DNA of 39,599 bases from Pontiellaceae bacterium (GTDB lineage: Bacteria > Verrucomicrobiota > Kiritimatiellia > Kiritimatiellales > Pontiellaceae), in the NCBI GenBank assembly GCA_016937035.1, contig JAFGWS010000177.1:1-39599 (forward strand), written 5' to 3'. Within the stretch, counting starts at the first letter, position 1; each line of letters starts with the position of its first letter. Below the pieces are notes generated by a model, which was not told the origin of the DNA, searched no databases, and saw nothing but the letters and a program-made list of their open reading frames with translations. The position numbers and the translations under genes are program-made. Below, piece after piece: positions 1 to 5,980 of this stretch.

Positions 1-207
1 CTGATTCACCGTGTTCCACGCCAGATGTTCATCTCTGATCAGATGCAGCAAAAAAGCCTGCACCTCCTCGGAATCGAGTTGATCCGGCGATCGATGGTAA
101 TGCTCGGCCAGACGGACCAGCCAGCGGATGTACGTTTCGATCGTGCGCTCGGAATAATGTCCAAGCTGGAGGGTCTGAATCGTGCGTTCGCGCAGGGGTG
201 TACTCAT
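1..207 (-). CDS. Tyrosine recombinase/integrase, N-terminal part (cut by window edge)
   Basis: Reading the minus strand from an ATG at 207 gives 69 uninterrupted codons to the window edge. The protein begins MSTPLRERTIQTLQLGHYSE and continues with RTIETYIRWLVRLAEHY and SPDQLDSEEVQAFLLHL. This is the SAM-like core-binding N-terminal domain of phage/Xer-type tyrosine recombinases (helices of the type 'S.RTI.TY...V..LA..Y..SP..L'). A ribosome binding site GGAG lies about 7 bases upstream of the ATG. The catalytic domain (R..H-R-H-Y) lies off the window, so activity cannot be judged. The style resembles the short integrases that accompany IS91-like modules (from family knowledge, not proven here). 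It lies beside an IS and a tRNA attachment footprint, which fits a mobile-element gene. Confidence 0.8.
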   Translation of the reverse strand, partial: MSTPLRERTIQTLQLGHYSERTIETYIRWLVRLAEHYHRSPDQLDSEEVQAFLLHLIRDEHLAWNTVNQ

Positions 208-228
208 GATGTGTCTCCTTGCCATCCC

Positions 229-247
229 GATCTTCTTCATGAAGATC
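229..247. repeat. Small inverted repeat upstream of the recombinase
   Basis: GATCTTC (229-235) and GAAGATC (241-247) form a perfect 7-bp inverted repeat around TTCAT. It sits just upstream of the recombinase start at 207, in the leader or promoter area. It could be a protein-binding site or an mRNA hairpin. Nothing more can be said from sequence alone. Confidence 0.35.
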
Positions 248-340
248 TTCGTGGTGAGAAGACTATACACCCTGTGCAATCAATCCATGCAAGAGCCTGA
301 CGCGAAGCGGCTTAGTTCAACATATTATTCTAAACCGTTA

Positions 341-400
341 AGTCAATCTATTTGACGCAATGTATGGGTTGACCCGAATGGCATTTACTTAAGCGGTTCC
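341..400 (+). repeat. IS terminal inverted repeat, left
   Basis: These 60 bases match the reverse complement of 1826-1885 with about 7 mismatches, most of them C/T differences. Shared blocks include ATTTGACGCAATG, TGACCCGAATGGCA and ACTTAAGCGGTTC. The repeat runs into the transposase 3' end, whose TAA stop is at 389-391. Confidence 0.85.
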
Positions 401-1763
401 GGCATGTTTTCTCCCCCGATGTTTCGTCTCCCGCATTTCATACCTTGGGGCAGTCATGTACTGATAGGGCTTGGGTCTTCGTTTGACGCATCGCGGCTCG
501 CTTCTCCATGGTCGTTAGGGAACCAGATTGCCGGCAATCGCCTCGTGAAGCAAGTCCAGAATCCTGCGCCGCTCGAGACAGCTTTTCCGCGCCTGTTCCA
601 GGCAGGATTCCCATTGGCGCACGGATTGCGGCGCTCCCTTGAAGCTGATCCGCCGGACATCGAGGCCGCGCTCCCGCGCGGTTTCCTGCATCAGGCTGCG
701 GATGCAGTTGTAGGCGAGATGAAGTGCATGAGCATTTCCTTGCGCACCATTTCCGGGGTCTTGCACCGCAGCACATCCAAGCCCTTGGTCATCTTGATGT
801 GCCGGAAGAACAGTTCGACATCCCTCCGGAGGGAGTAGAGTTCTGCCAGCTTTTCGGCGGGGTAGACCACCGGATCGAGCAGGGTGGTGATGATCGAGAA
901 GCTTTTCGTGCGGAAGCCTGCCGCGAGACGTCCACCCTGATCTGGCGCAGGATCAGCACGTCGGGGAGCTGTTCCCATTCCTCGCGTGAATAGGCGGACT
1001 TCTTGTTCCAGGCTGGCTTCTTCCATTCGACGACCAGATCGTTTTCCCCAAGTGCCCTTGCCGCGTGGGACGGGTTGATGGGCTTGCGATTGAGCTCCGG
1101 CAGCATGACCACCGAATCGACCCCTCGCTTCCCGAGCATCGCCAGGTCGTGGTAGTTGCAGAACATCTTGTCGCCCAGCGCGATGTCGCCCGCCCTGAAC
1201 ACGTCCCATTGCTTGCGGTACAAACCGAGTTCGCTGCCCTTCTTGTTGCCGGTTTCAAAGCTGAGCAACGTTCCGGTTCCCAGCACGAAGCAGCCGCAGA
1301 TGTGCGCGGACGGGAACCCTCATCCCGGCCGTTGCTGGCTCTGTTGCGGCCACTCCCGCTGGTTAGCCTCCGTGTCGGGCATGCTCACGCCCGTTCCATC
1401 GACCACGATGACGCGCCGCCCGCCCACTAGGTCCATGACCTTCAGGGGCGCATAGGACTGGAGTTTCGCCACGGCCTCGCGGCAGCCCCCTTCCGGGGCA
1501 AGCACCTGCGTGAGGAATGCCCAGAAGGTGTTTCCCAGACTGTAGAACCTGCGGCGGCTGTGCGCGCCGCTCGGTGTGGGCTGCAGCTGCGCCCCGGGAA
1601 GGAATCGACCGAAGAATTCTCCGAGTTGCACAAAGGATTTTTGTTTCAGTCCGGCCCATTCATCCGCAAGCCTCTGCTGGGCGGAACGGGGTTTTCGGTG
1701 CAGCGTTTGCAGGTGGAATCCAAGGAAAATGGCGTGTTGTTTTTCATGAAAGTAATATAGATA
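389..1763 (-). pseudogene. IS4-family transposase, broken by stops and frameshifts
   Basis: The transposase can be pieced together on the minus strand from at least three frames. Frame A runs from 1763 (no ATG in frame; GTG possible at 1631) through VIVVDGTGVSMPDTEANQRE. It meets an in-frame TGA at 1320-1322, where relatives typically have a Cys codon, then continues in the same frame through the conserved FETGNKKG and VVMLPELNRKPINPSHAAR. A frameshift near 915-930 moves to a second frame carrying the Y-R-E-K signature (LYSLRRDVELFFRHIKMTKG). Another shift near 715-725 moves to a third frame (AYNCIRSLMQETARERGLDV). A second in-frame stop (TAA, 515-517) interrupts the basic tail CVKRRPKPYQYM. 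The original stop is TAA at 389-391. An ATG at 1747 lies in a different frame, suggesting a further lesion near the start. Two stops plus two or three frameshifts mean it is not functional. Confidence 0.88.
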
Positions 1764-1825
1764 TCAGACTTCATAAAACAAAAGCCATGGTTTTGGACGC
1801 TATTTCACGCAAATTCATAGATGGT

Positions 1826-1885
1826 AGAACCGCTTAAGTTAGTGCCATTCGGGTCAGCCCGTGCATTGCGTCAAATGGATTGACT
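1826..1885 (-). repeat. IS terminal inverted repeat, right
   Basis: This is the partner arm of the repeat at 341-400. Outside position 1885 the similarity to the left arm stops at once, which sets the element boundary. An arm of about 60 bp is longer than the 15-25 bp usual for IS4-family ends (family knowledge). Confidence 0.85.
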
Positions 1886-2669
1886 ACTGTATACGGAAAC
1901 AAGTCGGAGGACCAAATCAGTACAAAAGATAGCCAATAACGCGGAATTTGAAGAGGATATTCTGGATTGAGATGCGATTTTCAACCACGAATGAAACAAT
2001 AATTGAGCGAGAAACAATCCCGAAGCGTAGAGCAGATAATACCTAAGAAATCGGAAAGAATGACCGGTTCAAAATACGGGATCAGAACATGACGAACCAA
2101 CCTATCATGTCGGACGGGACGCAGGGGTGTGCTCTGATGTGGAATGCTGGGGATATGTCAGGCAGCGGCGCGGTAATACCACGAAATAACTCCGCCCAGT
2201 CGAAGTTCCCGTTTGATCCTGCCCTTGTCGGTCGGAATCATTACGGCTTGTGAAGCAAAAGGAAAGCGAGCCTAATGGCTCGTCCCGAAGGGATCTTACT
2301 GCAAGGCAGGGCACAACTCCGGTCGAAGAACCTTATTTCCGATGTCCGCTCCCTGATGCGCTAAGAAGGTTTTCATCAGAGATTGGATGTGGAAAGGTGA
2401 TTTGAGTGCTCGCATGGATGGCTGATTGCAAACACAACAATGAATTGAGGCAGGTTTGTGCTTCAGAAAAGTTGTGGTATATTTGTGGTATGTTCTGATC
2501 ACGAGACAGTTGATTCTTGTGGGTACAAATTAAATCAGTTACGAGCATGGCTATTGGAGCGGGTTTCTCTAAATAGGTCGTATTTGTTAAGGAAAATCGC
2601 ATATTTGCTCGGGATAACGCGAAAAAATGATGGGCGTTAAGGTGGAAATTGCACGCGGTGCAATTTGGG
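1886..2669. other. Gene-poor stretch between IS and tRNA footprint
   Basis: No open frame here is convincing. The frames present are under 90 codons, lack clear ribosome binding sites and resemble no family I recognise. Composition is more A+T-rich than the housekeeping part. The stretch probably represents the end of an integrated element. The only structured features noticed are the tandem TTGTGGTAT repeats near 2472 and a short hairpin at 2645-2665 (AAATTGCAC / GTGCAATTT) just before the tRNA fragment. Confidence 0.6.
2472..2491. repeat. Tandem TTGTGGTAT direct repeats (possible integrase arm sites)
   Basis: Two exact copies of TTGTGGTAT start 11 bp apart (2472 and 2483), about 190 bp from the tRNA-Phe fragment. 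Integrases of tRNA-targeting elements bind short direct repeats near att sites. That this pair plays such a role is inference from position only. Confidence 0.35.
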
Positions 2670-2714
2670 TTGAAAATCCGCGTGTCCCCAGTTCGATTCT
2701 GGGTCTCGCCACCA
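2670..2714 (+). pseudogene. 3' half of tRNA-Phe(GAA): attachment-site footprint
   Basis: From the anticodon loop onward this is a tRNA-Phe: loop TTGAAAA with anticodon GAA, anticodon-stem 3' strand TCCGC (2677-2681), variable loop GTGTC, T-stem/loop CCCAG-TTCGATT-CTGGG (2687-2703), acceptor strand TCTCGCC (2704-2710), then A and an encoded CCA (2712-2714). The 5' half is missing. The bases before the loop (TTTGGG) do not pair with TCCGC, and no GGCGAGA-like acceptor strand lies upstream. A 3' half starting at the anticodon loop is the typical leftover when a tyrosine-recombinase element integrates into a tRNA gene. The intact copy should lie beyond the left edge. It is not a functional tRNA as it stands. 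Confidence 0.85.
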
Positions 2715-2720
2715 ATCTCT

Positions 2721-2754
2721 AACCTCTAATCCCCACGGGTTGGAGGTTTTTTTT
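2721..2754 (+). terminator. Rho-independent terminator of the former tRNA-Phe
   Basis: A stem AACCTCTAA (2721-2729) pairs with TTGGAGGTT (2740-2748) with one mismatch and is followed by an uninterrupted T run (to 2754). It begins 6 bases after the CCA of the tRNA fragment, so it is the native tRNA terminator. This places the chromosome side of the junction on the right. Confidence 0.8.
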
Positions 2755-3073
2755 GTACTCATCCACCCCTTGCTCCAGTTCTGGTATGCATCCTGTCCCA
2801 ATGGCGGTTTCATAGGAAAACGTAACGGCCACTCTGTTCGCAGTCTCGTGTTCGCCTCCATCCATCTGGCTGAGATCCGCTACATGCTGTTCTTGAGTCT
2901 GGCGCTCGATGGCGGCGGAGTCCGGTTCGGCCAAGTGCGCGACCGGATCTCCCTGGCCATGCAGGACATCGGCTTGGTCGCCATCCTGTGGGAATTCTTC
3001 GATGCCTACCCAACGGCGGTTACTCCCACTTTTTAGAACGTTAGGCAGAAGGTCCTGAAACCGTTTGTGGGTT
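2755..3073. other. No recognisable gene
   Basis: Both strands contain frames of up to about 98 codons, but none has a clear start signal or a family resemblance I can name. The plus-strand frame at 2740-3036 begins inside the terminator, which argues against it being a gene. The stretch could be a remnant of an older insertion. Confidence 0.45.
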
Positions 3074-3577
3074 TTATATTATTCCGGCGCTGCCGAGTTC
3101 GCGGAAGATACGGTCGATTTCGGCGTGGGCCGCTTGGATGAAGTCTTCGTAGTCGACGGTGTTCTGCCCGGTCGGATCAGGGATATCGCCGATATCTTTC
3201 GGGTCGCCGTGCCAGAGGTATTCTGTCAGGAGGAAGCTTTTATCCCTGGCGGCCGGGAAGCGTTCGATCAGCCGCTCTTTCTGCCATTGCTCCATCAGAA
3301 GGATGACATCGGCCTGGCGGACCAGTGTTTTGGTAAACTTGCTGGAACTGTGGTTGCTGAGCGAAAACCCGTTAAGACGGGCCACATGCTTGACGACCTG
3401 ATGGGCGGAGCTGCCGTTGCGGGCTTCCACGCCAGCGGAAAGAATGCGCACCTTTTTTCGGGCGTAGGGCATGTGGTTTTTAAGGTAGTGCTCCATGTAG
3501 CTGTGCAGATAGGCACTGCGTGTGATGTTGGCCTTGCAGGCAACGACGATTGTAAACTTTCTAGAAAAAATACCCAT
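3074..3577 (-). CDS. Low-molecular-weight protein-tyrosine-phosphatase-like protein
   Basis: A protein of 167 residues with the LMW-PTP layout: a short beta strand IVVA leads into the P-loop CKANITRS (Cys14 to Arg20, the C-x5-R-S signature), and near the C-terminus IPDPTGQ supplies the Asp-Pro general-acid motif, followed by the typical amphipathic helix (YEDFIQAAHAEIDRIFREL). The family hydrolyses phosphotyrosine in the cytoplasm, often on exopolysaccharide tyrosine kinases, and also includes arsenate reductases. The P-loop is unusual: most members have GNICRS where this one has ANITRS. ATG 3577 was chosen because the protein then begins right before the first strand. An upstream in-frame TTG at 3637 would add 20 residues. 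Neither start has a strong ribosome binding site. The gene is transcribed away from the triple-repeat protein/plsY/gpsA group. Confidence 0.8.
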   Translation of the reverse strand: MGIFSRKFTIVVACKANITRSAYLHSYMEHYLKNHMPYARKKVRILSAGVEARNGSSAHQVVKHVARLNGFSLSNHSSSKFTKTLVRQADVILLMEQWQKERLIERFPAARDKSFLLTEYLWHGDPKDIGDIPDPTGQNTVDYEDFIQAAHAEIDRIFRELGSAGII

Positions 3578-3696
3578 GGAAGAAAAAGTAATGGTTTTGA
3601 GGCGGCGGTGCAATTTCGATGGATGCTTTTTTATCAACCTTCTATGGAAATATGAACGCAGTATTGTATCTTGTGCGAACTGGAGGTAGATGCCTT

Positions 3697-4266
3697 ATGA
3701 AAACAGGAATAAAGATGCTGTGCGGAGTTGTGGTGTTGGCGGGTGTTGGTTTCGCGGGCGTGTATTATGGAAAACAGCTCGGGAAAGAGGACGCACCTAA
3801 AAGGGTAGAGCCGCCTTCGGCAACGACTGCGGCTACGTCGGAATATTCCGCTGAGGCGAAAGAGCCGGTGGCTGCGACGCCTCCGGAACTGCGGGAGGTG
3901 CTGAGTGATGCTGCAGTGGTGGTGCTCAGCGAAAAGGTGGATGAGGTCGGCGAGAGCGAAACGGTTCAGCGGGTGTTGAAAGAGGTGCTGAGCGGAGAGC
4001 TTCCGCCGGACGATGTTAATCGTGAGGTCGTTGCGGACGTTGCCGTGGATGTGTTGGCTGAGCATGTGGAGGAAATCGGCGAGAGCGAAACCGTAAAGAG
4101 CGTTCTAAAGGATTTGGCAGGCGGCGGATCATTCGATACAAACGCGCCTTCTCCAACTGCAACGGATATTGCGGTGGATATTCTCGGCGAGCAGGTCGAC
4201 GAGGTTGGCGGGAATGAAGTGTTGAAGGATATCCTGAAGGGGTTTGGAAATTCGCTGTTTAATTAG
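3697..4266 (+). CDS. Membrane-anchored protein with three internal repeats, unknown function
   Basis: A protein of 189 residues. A single N-terminal hydrophobic segment (MLCGVVVLAGVGFAGVYYG, about residues 7-25) would anchor or export it. A Pro/Ala/Thr/Glu-rich linker follows, then three similar acidic helical units at about residues 73-97, 114-139 and 156-181. Their cores are VVLSEKVDEVGESETVQRVL, DVLAEHVEEIGESETVKSVL and DILGEQVDEVGGNEVLKDIL, with a period of about 41 residues. GGAGG at 3682-3686 lies about 10 bases before ATG 3697, which favours this start over an upstream in-frame one at 3619. It is 15 bp upstream of plsY and probably co-transcribed. I do not recognise the family. The repeats look like paired amphipathic helices, perhaps a binding surface in the periplasm. 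Confidence 0.75.
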   Translation: MKTGIKMLCGVVVLAGVGFAGVYYGKQLGKEDAPKRVEPPSATTAATSEYSAEAKEPVAATPPELREVLSDAAVVVLSEKVDEVGESETVQRVLKEVLSGELPPDDVNREVVADVAVDVLAEHVEEIGESETVKSVLKDLAGGGSFDTNAPSPTATDIAVDILGEQVDEVGGNEVLKDILKGFGNSLFN

Positions 4267-4281
4267 GCAGGGAGAGTTTGT

Positions 4282-4872
4282 ATGTGTAGAGTGATTCTGG
4301 GCGTTGTTGCCTATTTCCTGGGCGCGATGCCGTTTGGTCTGTTGGTGGCTAAATCGCGCGGCGTGGATATTCGCCGACACGGCAGCGGGAATATTGGTGC
4401 GACAAACGTATTTCGCGTGGTTGGAAAAGGGTGGGGCGTTTTTACGTTCGTACTCGATGCGCTGAAGGGTTTTATTCCGGCGTATGTTTTTCCGCGTCTG
4501 GTGTGTCTCGATCCGGAGTGGGGTGTGTTGTTTGGCATTGTCGCCATTCTCGGGCACACGTTCCCGGTCTTCCTGAAATTTAAGGGCGGCAAGGGCGTGG
4601 CTACCAGCGCTGGGATGCTGCTGGGCGTGGCTCCGGCGGCGGTCGGAATCGGATTCCTCTGTTGGGTGCTGTGTCTGGTCTTTTCGCGCATTGTTTCGCT
4701 CTCGTCCATTCTGGCGGCCGTAGCTGTCGCGATTTCGGTCTGGTGGATGGATAATGGGCTGACCGTCCGTATTGCACTGAGCGTGTTGTCGCTGCTGGTG
4801 ATATGGCTGCACCGCGCCAATATTAAGCGGTTGATGAACGGAACCGAACATCGATTCGGGAAGAAAAAGTAG
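4282..4872 (+). CDS. plsY: Acyl-phosphate:glycerol-3-phosphate acyltransferase PlsY
   Basis: This inner-membrane enzyme transfers an acyl group from acyl-phosphate (made by PlsX) to glycerol-3-phosphate, giving lysophosphatidic acid, the first step of phospholipid synthesis. All three PlsY loops are visible: GSGNIGATNVFRVVG after the first membrane segment, HTFPVFLKFKGGKGVATSAG in the middle, and the C-terminal LIWLHRANIKRLMNGTEHRFG block. Length (196 residues) and the hydrophobic segments match the family. A GGGAGAG ribosome binding site precedes ATG 4282. gpsA, whose product supplies the glycerol-3-phosphate substrate, follows 89 bp later, so the pair makes metabolic sense. The stop codon lies inside the left arm of a long palindromic repeat. 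Confidence 0.95.
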   Translation: MCRVILGVVAYFLGAMPFGLLVAKSRGVDIRRHGSGNIGATNVFRVVGKGWGVFTFVLDALKGFIPAYVFPRLVCLDPEWGVLFGIVAILGHTFPVFLKFKGGKGVATSAGMLLGVAPAAVGIGFLCWVLCLVFSRIVSLSSILAAVAVAISVWWMDNGLTVRIALSVLSLLVIWLHRANIKRLMNGTEHRFGKKK

Positions 4873-4940
4873 GACAGGCTTCCCGCCTGTTTATGAACGC
4901 GAAGCTGAACGACGGCAGTCAGGCTGGAAGCCTGTCCTAC
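4869..4940. repeat. Nested palindromic repeat between plsY and gpsA
   Basis: The arm at 4869-4889 and the arm at 4920-4940 are 21-bp reverse complements with one mismatch, separated by 30 bases. Each arm is itself nearly palindromic (CAGGCT-TCC-AGCCTG). The structure overlaps the plsY stop codon and lies just before the gpsA ribosome binding site. It resembles mobile palindromic repeats scattered in intergenic regions more than a terminator, since no T run follows. The gpsA reading frame remains open through it, so an automatic start call can wrongly extend gpsA upstream. Confidence 0.8.
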
Positions 4941-4961
4941 TTTAAACGGAAGGTATTTGAT

Positions 4962-5954
4962 ATGAAAACAGCAGTAATTGGCGACGGCGGCTGGGGAACC
5001 GCACTGGCGATGGTGCTCAACCGTAATGGACATGATACGACGGTATGGGGCCCCTTTGAAGAAACGAGGGCGATGATTCGGTTCTGCGGGGAGAACAAGA
5101 CCTATCTGCCCGGTGTTGAGTTGCCGAAATCGCTCCACTGGACAACGGATCCGGCGGAGGCGGTAGAGGGCGCGGGCTTGGTGGTTTTGGTGGTGCCGTC
5201 GCGCTTTTATAAATCGACACTCGAAACCTTTAAGCCGTTTATCCCTGCCGATGCACTGGTGGTGAGTGCCACAAAGGGACTGGATGAAAAGACGCACGAG
5301 CGCATGAGCGCGGTGGCCGAGGGTATTCTTGGGCGGCCGGTGGCCGTTTTGTCGGGACCGAGCCATGCCGAAGAGGTCGCGCGGGGCGTTCCTTGCGCCG
5401 TCTCGATTGCCGCGAAGGATCATGCTGTTGCGGTGCAGATTCAGGAGCTTTTTGTGAACGATGCGTTCCGCGTGTATACCCTCGACGACGTGGTCGGAGT
5501 TGAACTGGGCGGCGCGCTTAAAAATGTGATTGCGGTGGCGGCGGGTATCGGCGACGGCATGGGCTACGGCGATAACTCTAAAGCAGCGTTAATGACGCGC
5601 GGTATCGCTGAGATCACCCGACTGGGCGTTGCATTGGGAGCTAAACCGGAAACCTTTTCGGGGCTGAGCGGAATCGGCGACTTGATGGTGACCTGCATGA
5701 GTAAGCACAGCCGCAATCGCGGTGTTGGCGAACGCCTCGGCAAAGGTGAGTCGCTGGAGCAGATTCTGGGCAGTATGAAAATGGTGGCCGAAGGCGTGTG
5801 GAACTGTCAGGCCGCGAAGGAGCTGGCCGATGAGCTGGGCATCCCGGTTCCGATTACGGCCGAAGTCTGCGCGGTTGTTCACTGCGGAAAAAATCCGCGC
5901 CAGGCCGTTACGGATCTGATGCAGCGCTCACCGAAGCCTGAGCAGGAACCGTAA
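4962..5954 (+). CDS. gpsA: NAD(P)-dependent glycerol-3-phosphate dehydrogenase
   Basis: GpsA reduces dihydroxyacetone phosphate to sn-glycerol-3-phosphate in the cytoplasm, feeding PlsY. The N-terminal Rossmann motif is GDGGWGTALAM (family usual GxGxWGTALA). Further conserved blocks are ATKGLDEKT, GPSHAEEVARG, ELGGALKNVIAVAAGIGDGM (catalytic Lys in LKN) and GLSGIGDLMVTC with the downstream SRNRGVGERLGKG. The length of 330 residues is standard. Start ATG 4962 was chosen because it gives the Rossmann fold at residue 6 and is preceded by GGAAGG. An upstream in-frame start at 4893 would add 23 residues encoded by the palindromic repeat. The gene ends 26 bp from the convergent glgP. Confidence 0.95.
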   Translation: MKTAVIGDGGWGTALAMVLNRNGHDTTVWGPFEETRAMIRFCGENKTYLPGVELPKSLHWTTDPAEAVEGAGLVVLVVPSRFYKSTLETFKPFIPADALVVSATKGLDEKTHERMSAVAEGILGRPVAVLSGPSHAEEVARGVPCAVSIAAKDHAVAVQIQELFVNDAFRVYTLDDVVGVELGGALKNVIAVAAGIGDGMGYGDNSKAALMTRGIAEITRLGVALGAKPETFSGLSGIGDLMVTCMSKHSRNRGVGERLGKGESLEQILGSMKMVAEGVWNCQAAKELADELGIPVPITAEVCAVVHCGKNPRQAVTDLMQRSPKPEQEP

Positions 5955-5980
5955 TTCCGGTGCGGGCATATTTCTGAAGT

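Larger units (their letters stand above)
341..1885 (-). mobile_element. IS4-family insertion sequence, degenerate
   Basis: An element of about 1,545 bp is bounded by long imperfect inverted repeats (341-400 and 1826-1885). It contains one decayed DDE transposase on the minus strand. Length and the transposase signatures fit the IS4 family: a DGTGVSMPDT first-Asp block and a Y-(2)-R-(3)-E-(6)-K block. I see no direct target duplication in the bases immediately outside the repeats (left flank ends CCGTTA, right flank begins ACTGTA). The insertion is therefore old or has recombined. The interrupted transposase makes autonomous movement unlikely. Confidence 0.85.

Noticed and set aside
389..1763. 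Functional transposase expressed by programmed frameshifting
   Set aside because: Besides two frameshifts there are two in-frame stop codons at conserved positions, and neither shift site shows a slippery heptamer.
2641..2714. A complete tRNA gene
   Set aside because: The 5' acceptor, D arm and 5' anticodon-stem strand are missing, and the upstream bases do not pair with the 3' half.
2637..2861. A 74-codon minus-strand frame containing WWRDPESNWGH
   Set aside because: This sequence is the well-known false protein produced by translating the antisense strand of a tRNA 3' end. It is useful only as a pointer to the tRNA fragment.
4893..4961. gpsA start upstream, inside the palindromic repeat
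   Set aside because: The extra residues are encoded by the repeat, the Rossmann motif starts right after the ATG at 4962, and GGAAGG is well placed for that ATG.
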